Shown: positions 44,629-56,383 of the stretch, piece after piece
Position numbering within the stretch: the stretch's first letter is position 1
Layout of the letters: the number at the start of each line of letters is the position of its first letter
Source: Gnetum montanum
Lineage: Eukaryota > Streptophyta > Gnetopsida > Gnetales > Gnetaceae
Assembly (NCBI GenBank): GCA_015680685.1
Contig: MNCI01036718.1
Coordinates: forward strand, 342,459-399,355
Direction: 5' to 3'
DNA length: 56,897 nucleotides
The notes under the pieces: model-generated
What the model saw: the letters and a program-made list of their open reading frames with translations, nothing else
What the model was told of the DNA's origin: nothing
Database searches by the model: none
Made by a program: the position numbers and the translations under genes

Positions 44629-45105
44629 TGTTGGAAAATACTAATCACAGCAATGAATTAACAGTTGCTTATTCATGAACTACACTGTCCATTTCTATGG
44701 TCTGATAGTTTTAGAATTTTTCCAAAAAATAACATAAGACTTCTAAACGTATTGTGAAGTTCTATCTTAGTTAATTTTTTTGATGTTTCTAATTCTGTAA
44801 CCCAGATGTGGCTATTTAAGTCTGTCCTGGGATCGGTCATAAACAGCATGAGAAAGACCGGAGTGGGAGAATTCTCACATTGCATGAGAGAGAGGTTTTC
44901 TTCTTGTTCTCTCCATGTGATGAAGAGAGAACCCTGTTATTTCCACATTGTATGAGAGAGAGGTTTATTCTTGTTCTCTCCGTGTGATGAAGAGAGATGC
45001 TTGTTATTTCCATCGCTCATAATAAGATTTTTTCTGCTATTATTTGTCGTTCAACTACTCTTTATTTTCATCTCATTTCATATTCTGCTGCCAGATCTGC
45101 TAACA
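44629..45105 (+). repeat. Solo Copia-type LTR F with target duplication
   Basis: 477 bp from TGTTGGAAAATACT to TCTGCTAACA, the classic Copia LTR ends. CAATT stands on both sides (44624-44628 and 45106-45110), an exact 5-bp target duplication, so the ends are certain and the interior was lost by LTR recombination. A TATA-like TATTTAAG lies at 44813-44820. Downstream of it a 68-bp unit is duplicated (44876-44943 and 44944-45010). Confidence 0.88.
44876..45010 (+). repeat. 68-bp tandem duplication inside LTR F
   Basis: Both units begin CACATTG-ATGAGAGAGAGG, contain TTGTTCTCTCC-TGTGATGAAG and end TGTTATTTC. They lie just after the probable transcription start, so the leader of the transcript would carry two copies. 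Confidence 0.85.
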
Positions 45106-45110
45106 CAATT

Positions 45111-46505
45111 TTCATAAAAGATTCCTTGGATTTCTTTTATGCATGTATATGGTAATGTTTAATATTTGCAAAGGAGCATTTCATCCATTGCATGAAATTC
45201 CCAAAATTGTTTCACCTATATGGCCATCGTTTCAGAAGAGTTGCAAATAGACAAATCCACCTTGAAGGTTGACAGTTGCAATTTGCAGCAGCAGCATGAG
45301 CAAGGGAATGTTGATTAAGATCAATTTCAGTCAAATGCACATGCCCATCCTAGAACAACAACCAACACATAAAATTGCAACGATGGAGGATAAAACAACT
45401 TTGATGTTTGATCTCTATATGAGTATCTTAATCACCAGACAGTGATTAAACACTTGGTCATCTTGCCATTCTTTTGTTCATTTGTCATGCAACCTATGTA
45501 CATTCATCGAATAGGTGTATCCTTTACCTGCTTTATGAAGATATCTACAATAAATGTTTCTTGCTATCACAACTACTATTGAAATTTCATGTTTCAAGTT
45601 TAGGGAACTTGCATAATTTGTGTTACAGATATATAGGTTAATGTAACAACATATTGTATTAGTGGAAACATCTTGCAGTTTCTACTGTTGTAATTTATTA
45701 TAAGTAGTTTGCTATCTAAGGGACATTAGATTAACCACTATGGCATTGGATAAAGTATTTTCCTTTTTAACATGGAGAAAATTCCACATCCTCTCATTTA
45801 AGAAGCTGATATGTTTACGTATTATAAATGTTTCTTGGCAATGCTATTAATTCTTGTACACCTTTCTTATATATGATTTTAAATTCTTTTCCAAATAAAT
45901 TTCTATACAAGATTGAAGTACTTAACTATGATGATCTAATGTTGTTGTTTTTTTTTAAGAGTGTAGGATTTTCTAGTTGGGATTTCTTGTTATTATGGCC
46001 ACTAACTACATGCATGTTTTAATGTCTACAGGCCTTGGGCTATGATGGTGATTAACTATGATGTAGATGATGACCTCTCCTCTCCCTCTCCTATGGCTCA
46101 ACTTTGGCTACTATGGGACCAGTTACACCCTATCATGCTTTTCTTTGTTGTTTGGTATAGTTATGTTTATGTGACTACAGAGGTCATAAAGACCATTTAT
46201 TGTTCATGTTGTTGTATGTTGCATAGTGCAACTATGGTCATAGCCATATGGACATTTTGGTATTCTTTAATTGCTATCACACAGTGTGACTATGGCTATG
46301 TGTCAATTTTAGATTCTTATGTTTTATATGTTTCATATAAACATATGTGTTAAGTGTAATAAGGTCATAAAATAAAATTAGTAGATAAAAATATGTCATA
46401 ATGATAATTGTAAACCAAGATATACGCATATAAGTAAACTAGCATAGTATGCTATCAGATAGATTAGCTACAACATTGGTATAAGGGCGAAAATAAGAGG
46501 TCATT
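45111..46505. other. Interior of D, nothing recognised
   Basis: About 1.4 kb of unassigned sequence. The longest frame (46042-46353, 103 codons, plus strand) has no family features; it is Tyr-, Cys- and Val-rich and built partly on CATAGTGCAACTATGG-like words. I do not call it a gene. Confidence 0.35.
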
Positions 46506-46509
46506 ATGC

Positions 46510-46680
46510 GCACAAGTTTTGGGCCCTATCAAGACATTACTTCATCAATTTTAGGCCCTAGCAAGCCATAATGTTGCCGATTTAAGTCCATAGTGGGCAA
46601 TAATGCTAGTTTTAAGCCTTAGCAAGCCATAGTGCCAATTTTAGGCCTTAGCGGTCCATGGTCCATATGTTGTCTAGAAA
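46510..46680. repeat. TTTTAGGCCTTAGCAAGCC repeats
   Basis: About five units of roughly 30-35 bases with core TTTTAGGCCCTAGCAAGCCA and TAATG or TAGTG. They are related to the block at 42940-43035. Confidence 0.6.
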
Positions 46681-46899
46681 GTATGGGATGCTCATGAAAG
46701 AGAATATAAGGATAAAACCAACAATGCAACATGAGATATTGTCATGAAAGTAAACCAACAATTGTTAACCAAAGAAGGGACAAGACATTTATTACAACCT
46801 TGTTGCTTGATCTTCAATAAATCGATGGGCTTTCCTTCTGTGATCCTAGTTTCAACATTTTTCTTATTCAAAATGGCAATTGATAGGCACTCTCATTAA

Positions 46900-47960
46900 T
46901 ATTTTAGCATCTTAGAGTTGATGCTACTAGCATGATAGTTCTCACTATTGGTTTTTCTCTTGACACTAGCGCCAGCTTGAGTTTCAGGTGTCTCCTCTTA
47001 AAACTCCACCTCCAAAACTCAAGTGATGTTGAAATAGTTAACTGAACGTAGTAGCATGTTGTCTCCATGAATGATGATTTTCAATTTCTCATAGAGCAAG
47101 TGACCCTCTTAATGTATAGGGGATGAGATTAAGAAAATCTTAGCTAACCATGACCTTCCTTGGATCAAGTTGAAATTGGATTTCTATTCAACCACCAGGA
47201 AGTTGGCAGATGTGGGAAACTACTCTCCAACTACAAAATTCAAGGAAATAAAGCCTTACACCACTACTCATGAGCCATTAAATGACTTATGTACTAAGGT
47301 AGTGGTTACTTAGATATTCTCAATTAAGCCTAACTTGTTAACAATGGAATATGGTATCACATTCATGGCCACCCCATCATCCACATGAACATGATGAACC
47401 CTATATCTACCAACATGTATAGTAATAAGAAGAGGAGCATATAGAATTTCTCCACTTCAAGAATTAATTTTCACTTCACTATCATGAAAGTTAAGCATGG
47501 GCTGATCCCCATTTTCCCTAAGTGAAGCTTGCTTAATCATAGAGCAAACTAACTCTCTATTGGTGGGCATGTCTTTGCTTACAAGGATAGAGGTTAACAC
47601 TTGAGCTAGTGCATCCCTATGTATAGGAGAGGTCATGCCCAACTCGTACAAGTTTGGTAACATGTTCTTTTTCTTAAGGGACCATTTCACTTGCTCCATT
47701 GTTGTGAGGAAATTATTTCCCTTGGCATGTGAACTTTTGACCTTAGTGGCTTTAACCTTCTCCATCCTTCCTAGAGTTTGTAGCTTGGGTTTTGGTGCAT
47801 GTGCCTTGGGCCCATTTTCCATTAGTGTAGTTGATCTCAATGTGGGTATAGGTGGGTTATTGTTATCTTAAGTGAGCTTAGTTTTTGGTTTGGTGATAGG
47901 TTATTTTCGTCACCGGTGTGATGATGGTTTCTTGCTAACCTCTAACTTGTGGACCACTAT
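46900..47960 (-). pseudogene. Gypsy aspartic protease relic (element D)
   Basis: In the same frame as the gag, the minus strand runs through a 127-codon open segment (47840-47457). It then enters the protease: RYRVHHVHVDDGVAMNVIPY with DDG at 47373-47381, NFVVGEYFPTSANFLVVE, LIQGRSWLAKIFLISSPIH and EGHLLYEKLKIIIHGD. The frame is kept, but stops occur, usually where Gln or Trp is expected. The layout equals that of element G. After it, where RT should begin, coding sequence ends. Confidence 0.75.
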
Positions 47961-48059
47961 AGATGGGCTTTGGTCATAGGTCGTTGTGGTCTTATTTATT
48001 GAAGGTGGAGGGGCCAAAATAATAAATGGTTTCCTAGGATTTGGAGGATTAGCAACTCA

Positions 48060-49530
48060 TTAATTATGTTGTGATGTTGAAGCCACTGAAGAAGGGACAC
48101 ATATGATGAAGGGATTCTTAGGGGCTAGAGGAGGTAGCACCCATATGATGAATGGCTCTCTAGGCTTTATTTTTTGGGATTGTGGTGGCACCCCAATGAT
48201 AAATGTTTTCCTAGAAGGATTAAACAATTTGGCTTCCATGAATGAGGCTACAATATAGAAGTTGTTGTTAGCACTTGAAGAGCAAGGCTCATTCACTACC
48301 AAATTTCCATGGTCTATCATCTTCTAGAGGTCATCCTTTAATTCTAGGCAAAAATTGGTGTCATGACCAGCTATTTGATGATAATGGCAATACTTATCTT
48401 GTCTAAAGTACTTTGATAGCTTAGGATCATCTTTGATGGCTATCTTTGGGTCTTTGGCTATGTCACAAAGATGATCATGCCTCTTATGAGCCTCTTTAAA
48501 TAGTTTCTTATGTTGTATATAGTTGTCTTTAAGCAACTATTCTAGAAGCTCAAAGGGCTTCATAGGCAACCTAATGTACTTAGATCTATCCTTCCACCCA
48601 AATTTTGATCTTGATTGATTTGGAGTGTAGGAAGTAGATGGTTGTGATGAGTCTTGGTATGTGTTGCATGGCAATAATCCCCTCCTCTCTCCTTGCTTTG
48701 ACTCTGTTAATATTATAGCCACAATTGTATGTTCTTGCTTGGTCTTATCCCTATCTCTTCTTACATGTTAGTTTCTATAGGCCACATAGATCGGGTTGTT
48801 GCTTATCTCAGGTGCCTCCTCAATGTTCTTAGTTTGTGAGAAGGCTTGACTTTGTAACTAAGGCTCTAGGCAGTAGAGCTTTGACTTGATAAAATCATTT
48901 ACTACTCCCTTGTAAATGGCCAAGAGATTAGTTTTAGCAATAGGCTCTAGAATCTCATTAAGTGTTGAGTTCCATCTTTGAATGAATCTTTTGACCAATT
49001 CCAATTCTCCCTACCTCACCTTCATCAGTTGATCCAATTTGGCATCTAGCTTCAAGTTGTATTTGAAGTAGTTGACAAATTGGTTAATCAAGTTCTCAAG
49101 GGAAGAGATGGAACCTCTAGGCAAGATTCGATAGAAATCTAGAGCCTTACCCTTGAGGGACATAGGGAAAATCCTCAATATCATATGTGGCCAAGCTTAC
49201 AAAAAGATGCACTTAGCTTGAAAGATGACTAGATGTGCATTGGGATCCCCTTCACCATTGTATTTTGCAAATTTTGGAATAGGCAAGCCTATAGAAAAGA
49301 TTATTTGAGGCACCATGGAGCTTATAGAATCATCTTGGAAAAAATCTAGAATCATGACTACCTTAGTTATACTACTAGCCTTGAGTTGTCACATCTCTTC
49401 AATAAGGTCTTGGATCATTTGGAAGGCTTGATCCAAGTCTTGGGGCATCCTTGTGGGTTGTAGTGCTTGTTTTGATGGTTGAGGAGGGAGTTTAAAGGCT
49501 GGTGACCATGTGATAGGCTATAGTATTGAA
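48060..49530 (-). pseudogene. Gypsy (Tat-type) gag, frame kept, several stops
   Basis: A single minus-strand frame can be read with only point stops. It contains MPQDLDQAFQMIQDLIEEM, IPKFAKYNGEGDPNAHLVIF, the gag core GKALDFYRILPRGSISSLEN followed by LINQFVNYFKYNL, and a basic region. The zinc knuckle YCHYHQIAGHDTNFC at 48348-48392 has the C-X2-H-X4-H-X4-C pattern. LELKDDL and a Pro-rich tail with repeats of PFIIWV/PFIICV close it. The 70-, 61- and 86-codon open segments are parts of this one frame. The start is not fixed. It is the best preserved coding region in the window. Confidence 0.82.
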
Positions 49531-50530
49531 GGAAGGGGCTAAGTCATGGTTATCTAGATGAGCTAAATAAGGAAAAGAATGTTTGTGTCAAAAATTGAGG
49601 CACAAACGGGACACAAGGAGTATGAGAGGCTTGTGTTGCTTGGGATCCCAATGAGGGTTCTACTGGTATGATGAAGGGAGATGGCAAGGTAGACATCACT
49701 GACATTGGATAAATGGAGAGAGGCTATGTGGCAAAGAGCATTGATGAGAATAAGGAGGTGGATTATAACACGGGTTGTGTCTAGTATGTGGCAATGATGG
49801 ATGTGGACCTAAATATGATAGGATGGATAGGAGGAGAGTTGGACCTAGGGACTTATTATATCAATGAGGTAAGAGATGTGGAGTTGGGTGTGGTTGTTTA
49901 GGGAGCTAAAAATTAGAAAATACTTCCAATGAAGTTGTTCAACTCCTATTTGACCTCAAACTCATCTTCCTCTTCTTGATGATCCTCTAAACTAAGTCGC
50001 TCACTAAACTCATCCACCTATATGAGTTGTATGAGCATTTGTACACAAAAGTTTATGAGGGGGATTTGGTCATAAGGGGATGGAATATATTCTTTCCCAT
50101 CCCTACATATGATTTCAAATTGATGCTTAGCTTCAGATTCAAAGCATGGTATCAAGAGCCTTGCTTGTATCTTGGCATAGAGAAAGTTGTAGAACTCCTT
50201 ATTAATGATTGCAAAATCTGAATTCTTGCCTCTTTGCCTAAGTAATTTCCTTTACTCTATGACTACAGGGTCTTTTAGATCATAAACATAAACTACGTCT
50301 TAGTTGGATACCATGTTTATTAGGTTAAGGGACAATATGATTGATTGGTTGAAACACATTCTCAAAAGATGTTGTTTTGACTTTTTAATATTTTTAGTAA
50401 AACTCTTAGCAAGTTGGGTTTTCCAATGGTGTAGCTGGATATAAATGGAAACACCTGTTAATACTACTATAGTAGTGTAAGTGGTGATGGGGGGTATACC
50501 GTACACATAAGAAAAAAAAGCATAGCAATT
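49531..50530 (-). other. Leader between LTR and gag of D, inner part
   Basis: Noncoding DNA upstream of gag on the minus strand. Possible N-terminal gag sequence may extend a little into it. No primer site or other signal recognised. Confidence 0.4.
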
Positions 50531-50721
50531 TTGTGTTGAAAAGTTTAACTATGTTGGCCTCGATAGCAAGAGCTATGTTGAATGAGGGTAAGAGGGGTAA
50601 GAGGATAAGGTTCCAAAAATTACTTTACCCACTTCCACTATGTTGGGGTTTCCCCCTCTTGGCCAAAACAATGTTCTTTTTGAAAAACAAAAAGTGGGTT
50701 TTGCTAAAAAATTTCACAACA

Positions 50722-50900
50722 GGGGGGGGGGGGGGTTGGGATGGTTTGAGGATATGACATCCAAATTGAGGGGGGTATGACACCCACACTGAAGGGGATA
50801 TGACACAACCATGCTAAGGGGGATATGACACCCATGCTGAGGGGGCTATGATACATCCACACTAGGGGGTATGACACATACACACAATGGGCCTTAAAAT
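50722..50900. repeat. G-run and GGGGGATATGACACCC repeats
   Basis: A run of 14 G at 50722-50735 is followed by about six units of 20-30 bases with core GGGGGATATGACACCCACAC and variants such as ATGCTGA. A solitary CACCCACACTAGGGGTAT unit lies at 50939-50956. It belongs to the leader of element D. Confidence 0.65.
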
Positions 50901-51349
50901 TTCTAACAACTTGTGTGAATTTTCTGCTAAAACCAAAACACCCACACTAGGGGTATAACACCCATGCTAGCTATGCTATGAAATTTTCATAGCAAAGGGA
51001 TGTGAAGTTTTGGGTGGCAAAACACCAATGCTGGATTTGTTAGAAAAATTCCAAAAACTACTATGAAATTTGCCCAAAAACTCAAATCACCTACAACCTC
51101 CACATTGGGTTTTGGTGAACAGAGGGTACGAGTTGCAACATTGCTTTTATAATAGAAAAGGTGGTAACAGAGCTTTTACAAAAAATAGTTTTAAAAAAAT
51201 TCAAAATTTCCAAGTTGCAAGCAACATTGGCACATAGGCAATAGGTTAGGACATAGAATTATGGTAGAGGTTCTCCTTCTAGTGTCAGAAAAATGTAGCA
51301 ATAGAAAATCTCAATTGTTGGAAAATTGAAAATTCCAACAAAATAGCTT

Positions 51350-52757
51350 TAACCCCAAATTTCAAGGACCCCCCAAAAAATAGGATCTAAGGTGCCTGGA
51401 GGGTTAAGCATATCACCCAAGGACTTAGAGAGTGTAAAATGAGGTTAATAAAATAAAATTGCAATACAAATATGAGAATATATACACAAAATAAATCAAA
51501 TCTAACTATCTTTCATAGTAATCAAAACTGTAAAATTTATTATAAAAAATAAAGGAGGTCTAGAAATGTGTACAAGGGGTTCTTGAGGATGTAAAAGGGG
51601 GTTCACTTTAATGGGTTCTTGGAATCCATTAAAACGAGTAGCCTTGGATGACATATTTAGCTCCACAATCTGAATGCTCCATAACTCCTAAAAAGGTGAA
51701 CCCACACTGCAATCCTCACTAAATCTATGACATTGATGTTGCAAGGGGTGAGATGTGTGGGGGTTTTGAGCTACAAATATTAGCCATGATGGGAGTCTTT
51801 ATGCCCAAGTTGCTCAATGTTGCTGCAGGACCACAAATAATCTCAAGGGGTAAAAGGGGCTACAATGGTTATGGTTATGGGTTTCATGCTAAAAATTGCT
51901 CCAAAATCTTTGGCTTTGCAAGTGGTGGAATTCTTAAAAATGTGGAACCCTTTCATGATGCATAAGTTTGGGTTATAAGGTTTTTATAACCATAAATTTT
52001 GCTGCAAATTTTCTACCTAATTGCTGATAGATTGATGTTATGTGCAGGTGTTGTAGGTGTCTATGTATGGTAAGTTTTGATACCCCCAAGGTATCAAAAT
52101 CATTCTATTTAGTAAAAATTGGGCCTTCCAATAGAAATGCTAGGCTTGTAAGAGCCACATTGGAGCAACATTGAACCCACACTAGAGCTATGCTAGATCC
52201 ACATTGAAGCTACAAGAACCATGTTGAAGTAACTCTAGACCCATGTTAGAGCTATAAGAGCCATGCTTAAGAAATGTTGGACCCACGCATGAGCTACAAG
52301 AGCCATGCTAGAGTTGTAAGAGCTACACTGGAGCAATGCTAGGGGGAAGGTGCAACACTAGGGAATGTAGTAGCAACATTGCGGGAGTAAGAGTTATACC
52401 CCTCAATACTAGGCATTGGTGATGTTACATCCCCCTCCTTCCCAACACCCCCCGCCCCCTTCCCACATGTGTTTCCAATGTAGCAAAAGATATACTCCCT
52501 ACAAAACCCATGAAAATGGCAATTTTGATAGTCCAAAAGGCATTTTTAAGCACCCCCCTCCCAAAGCCCAAATATGGACATAATATGAATTTTTTCACTT
52601 GGGGGATGAGGCTTTGACCACTTATGAGGCATTTTTTTAGCCTCAAAAGCTAATGTGAAATTACATCACTTGAATTGCAATTTTTACATTTACAATGAAG
52701 TTTCAACTCGAGTTTCATGGGATGAAGGTTACAACATGAATTTTTGGTGGTGTTTCA
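51350..52757 (-). repeat. Right (5') LTR of element D
   Basis: Pairs with 39890-41189. Its inner end is decayed (TTAACCCC... for TGTAACATCCC) and no primer site follows. It carries the GAGCCATGC repeats at 52135-52345 and a cytosine-rich segment at 52432-52465. It is about 100 bases longer than its partner through repeat-number differences. Confidence 0.75.
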
Positions 52758-53860
52758 ATACTATGCTATGCACTACCAAAAATTTTTCTCATATTTCCTT
52801 TCTTGTCTCTTTATGTAGCTTGCACATCACCACCTACCCTTTTTTCCTATGCTACAAAAAAATCTATTCGCTAGCAAATCCTTCAAACCCAAAGTAGCAT
52901 AGTTCAACCTATAGGATGTCATGGCTCACATTTTTCCACCATGGCTAGCTCTCCACAATCTCTCATCTATTCTTCCCAAGGGCCAATCTACCCTTCGCAA
53001 CTCCAAATCTACATGTCACCTCTATCCTTGCTGAAACCATAAAATTCCTCATTTCTGAGCTTTCATCTCTTCCTCCTTGCATGTCCCTATGCAAATTTCC
53101 ATACATGTTAGTTTTGTTTCCAAAATATATGCCTTTCCCATCACCAATGCACGTTAATGTAACATAGTATGGCTGGCATAATGGCTAGTGCCACACACTA
53201 TGGATCAAATAATGGCTACTAGTGCCCAAGATGAACAACCTTCCAATCAATGGTAAAGAAAAAAAAATCAAAAACTATGAAAAAATGGCAAAGGCTAGCA
53301 TAAGGGCCACTAACCTAGGTAGTTTTGGTGTACAGCTAGATTTCTCTCTTGTGTCCCCTCCTCCATGTGTCCCATAGTAGAACCCATTTACCTCCTTATC
53401 ACATATGCTCCTTTTCCTTTTACCACATGGCACCATCTCCTGAGCATAAGTAATAAACAAATCACAAAGGCATGAGAAGTAGAATGGAAAAAATGTCCAA
53501 CTTCTCTTTTTTTTTATTTTATCTCCTCTTTTTTTCTTGGTTTCACATTTTTTTCCAAGCTCACATTGAATCATACATTTCCAAGTCATACTAACATAAA
53601 ATCCATATCATTACATCAACTTCACATATGAGCCCCTAGCTGTGATGCTTGAAATATCTCATCAAGATCCCGAGATGCGTCTAGACTTACCCAAATTAAT
53701 CTACAAGGATTTTAAACCTCCTTACCTTGAATTTAATATAAAATTAATATTTGTAAACTAATAACTTAACTACAATTCAATCACTTAAGCTTCCTCAACC
53801 TATAAATTTTCTAACTCTAGGACTTTGATTTTTCCCATGTAACAATCATCTTTCCTCATG
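52758..53860. other. Between element D and the Tat pol relic
   Basis: About 1.1 kb without a supported gene or repeat. A lysine-rich minus-strand frame (53275-53589) looks like chance in a T-rich stretch. The segment may be the upstream part of the Tat element that follows. Confidence 0.35.
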
Positions 53861-53869
53861 CTTTGTAAG

Positions 53870-55275
53870 TTATGGATCCCATCATCCTTCATCAATTTCA
53901 TGAACCACTCATCTTGGATGGGCCTCAAGGCCAAGTCAATAAGCCTCTTAACAAGAACCTAATCAATTTATCTTTTTTAGATCTCTTAGACTTAATAATT
54001 TTAATCTTAAATGTCATTGAGTTTCAAGATAACCTTACCTTTTTATACCATCAGTTGATCCTAACCAGTGACTCCCTCATACAACTCATCATTACTAATC
54101 ATCAAAATGAAAAAAATAGATCCTAAAACTAAGAAAAAACTTGCTTAATGATCTTAAATATTTCATCCTAGTAACACTTCAAAAAAATTCTATCGTATTT
54201 GCCTAGGGATACAATAACATGTTAGACTTAGAACTATCTTTAGTTTAACTTAACATCATTTTTGAGAAGGATTCCAAGCCCAAAAAATTAAACCTCATCT
54301 GGTCTTAGCCATCAAGTATGAGATCACCAAGCTCTACAATGCAAGCCACATACATCCTATAGATTACTCAAACTCAGTATCTAACATGGTAGTGGTGCCT
54401 AAGAAAAATGGAGCTATTAGGATATTTATTGATTTTTGTGATCATAGTAAAGTAACACTGAAAGGTAACTTCTCATTGTCCAAAATTAATCAACTTATAG
54501 AAAAAATTATAAGACTTTCTTTACTTAACTTCATGAATGGATTTTCATGTTACAACTAAATACAAATCAGCCCAAACATCAACATTTTACAACTTTTATA
54601 ATCCAATGTGGAACATTTTGTTACACAAAGATGTATTTTAGACTTAAGAATGTTGAAGTAATATACCAATAGGCCATAACTTTTACATTTAATGACATGA
54701 GGTTTAAATTTTTTAATGATTATGTGGATGATCTAGCTATTAAGTCCATCCTAGCAACTAATCATCCTACTAATCTAGACATAGCATTAGTTTGTTGTAA
54801 TTAGTAAAACCTTTGTTTAAACCCCAAAAAGCATATCTTTTATGTAGAAATATGCAAGATGTTAGGATTCTTAGATATGTGCATCCTGTAAGACAAACTT
54901 CACTTCATTCATTGTTTCATAGGTAATCTTACATATAAATTTCATTCCCTATCTCACCTCCTTAATAAATCAACTACTTTCAACCAAGAACTAAAGTGTC
55001 AAAAGGTCTTTGATGTAATTAAGCATGTCCTTACCAATATTCTAGTCCTTCATCCCCCTTAATTCAACCTTCTATTCTACCTCTATCTCTCCAAGTCTAA
55101 TCACTCCATTATAATTATGCTTTACCAATGGCATGAAGATGATGTAGATCTTCCTATCTATTACATCTCCCATTCCTTTTATCACTATGAAATTAAATAC
55201 ATGGACACAGAAAAGTCTTTCTTAGGCCTTTTCTTTGCTCTTAAGAAATATATGACCATCTACTAGGAGTAATAA
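53870..55275 (+). pseudogene. Tat-lineage gypsy reverse transcriptase and RNase H relic
   Basis: From about 54275 the plus strand reads PHLVLAIKYEITKLYNASHI, then SNMVVVPKKNGAIRIFIDFC, then LKGNFSLSKINQLIEK and LLNFMNGFSCYN. The catalytic YVDD box is at 54721-54732, in FFNDYVDDLAIKS. LNPKKHIFYVEICKMLGFL follows. The first RNase H is seen at about 55060-55265, with FYLYLSKSNHSIIIMLYQWH, LPIYYISHSFYHYE and EKSFLGLFFALKKYM. A 84-codon frame at 53872-54126 lies before RT and is unassigned. Several stops and shifts, and a gap in RT near 54600-54700, make it inactive. Confidence 0.82.
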
Positions 55276-55529
55276 CTCATGTGATTTGCTAAGATAATAT
55301 CTTACGATATGTTACTTCCAATCCCTACAATAATAATCATAAGGTAAAATGGAAAAAATTTCTTATCAAATTTAATCTATCCTACTTTTTCCAACACTCT
55401 ATCAATGGATAAGTCATAGTGGACCTTCTTACACAAACCCCACTATTAGATCCATTCACTATATTCATCTTGCATTCCCTTAAGTAACCAAATGAAGAAG
55501 AGGTAACCCATCTTTCAACTACAATCTTA

Positions 55530-56376
55530 ATATATGAGAATTTTGATTCATACTTGTATTTTAATGGTGCTCATACAACTCAAGGTTCTAGTGAAACTTG
55601 TATTCTTCATTATCAAGGTATAAAACTTATCTATCAAACTTATAAATTTAATTTTTCATGCACCAATAGTGTAGCTATATATGAGAGTCTAAATCAAGGT
55701 TTGTTCTTAGTACTCTAATTAGAGATTAAGATTATTTCAATTCGTAGTGACTCTCAACTAGTCATACACCAAGTAAATAATGAATACACTTACAAGATTG
55801 AAAACCTTTAACATTAACTTGAATTAGACAAAAAATTGATTTCTTAGTTTGAAGAACATTTGTTCATGCATTTCCATTACTTACAAACACATTAGCTACA
55901 TTTTCTCTCCTTGTTGATCCTATTTTTCTCATGGATCATTTATTTCACTCAATGTAAGATATACCCATCACTCTCATAGAGATGAAATGTATTGGCTTAG
56001 TTAATATAGAATAAGATGAACAATATCAAGGCATCACATAATCTTTACAAACTAGAGAAACTCCTAAAAATCTATTTTCATCCTAAAAGGATGCTCTCCG
56101 TAAATATTATAAGTATTTTTCTATTATTGATTCTAGTATTTCATGTCATATTTACTCATCAAGCATGCTTTTATGTTGTCTAAGTTTTAAAGAGATGAAA
56201 AATATTTTAGAATAAGTTCATTCAGGCATATGTGATGGTCACTTAAGTTCATGATCTCTTATAGCTTGTATTATCTTGCTAGATTAATGATGATTCACAA
56301 TATCTAGGAATATGCATATGATAGTTAAATATATGATGCATGCCAATGTCATGTGTTGCTCATTCATGTTCCCTCT
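55530..56376 (+). pseudogene. Second RNase H and integrase finger of the Tat element, cut off
   Basis: After the first RNase H comes the archaeal-type second RNase H that marks the Tat lineage. It reads YLYFNGAHTTQGSSETCILH, FSCTNSVAIYESLNQGLFLV, then SIRSDSQLVIHQVNNEY with the Asp at 55749-55751. The integrase finger follows: LRKYYKYFSIIDSS at about 56090, VHSGICDGHLSS at about 56218-56253, and DACQCHVLLIHVP ending near 56373. There the family E LTR begins, so the catalytic core of integrase is absent from the window. Confidence 0.78.
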
Positions 56377-56383
56377 TGATGAG

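Larger units (their letters stand above)
39890..52757 (-). mobile_element. Ty3/gypsy element D with long LTRs
   Basis: A long LTR pair (39890-41189 and about 51350-52757) encloses about 10 kb. Gag and protease lie on the minus strand at 49530-46900, giving the orientation. The pol region that should follow at 46900-41190 is not recognisable. That space holds a solo Copia LTR (F), a GC-rich block and minisatellites, so pol was probably deleted or replaced. The zinc knuckle and protease resemble the Tat lineage. No clear primer site or target duplication was found. Confidence 0.7.

Noticed and set aside
46042-46353. 103-codon plus-strand frame
   Set aside because: No homology signal, odd composition and no promoter or splice context; kept only as unassigned DNA.
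53275-53589. Lysine-rich 104-codon frame on the minus strand
   Set aside because: It reads through T-rich runs, has low-complexity Lys stretches and no family features.
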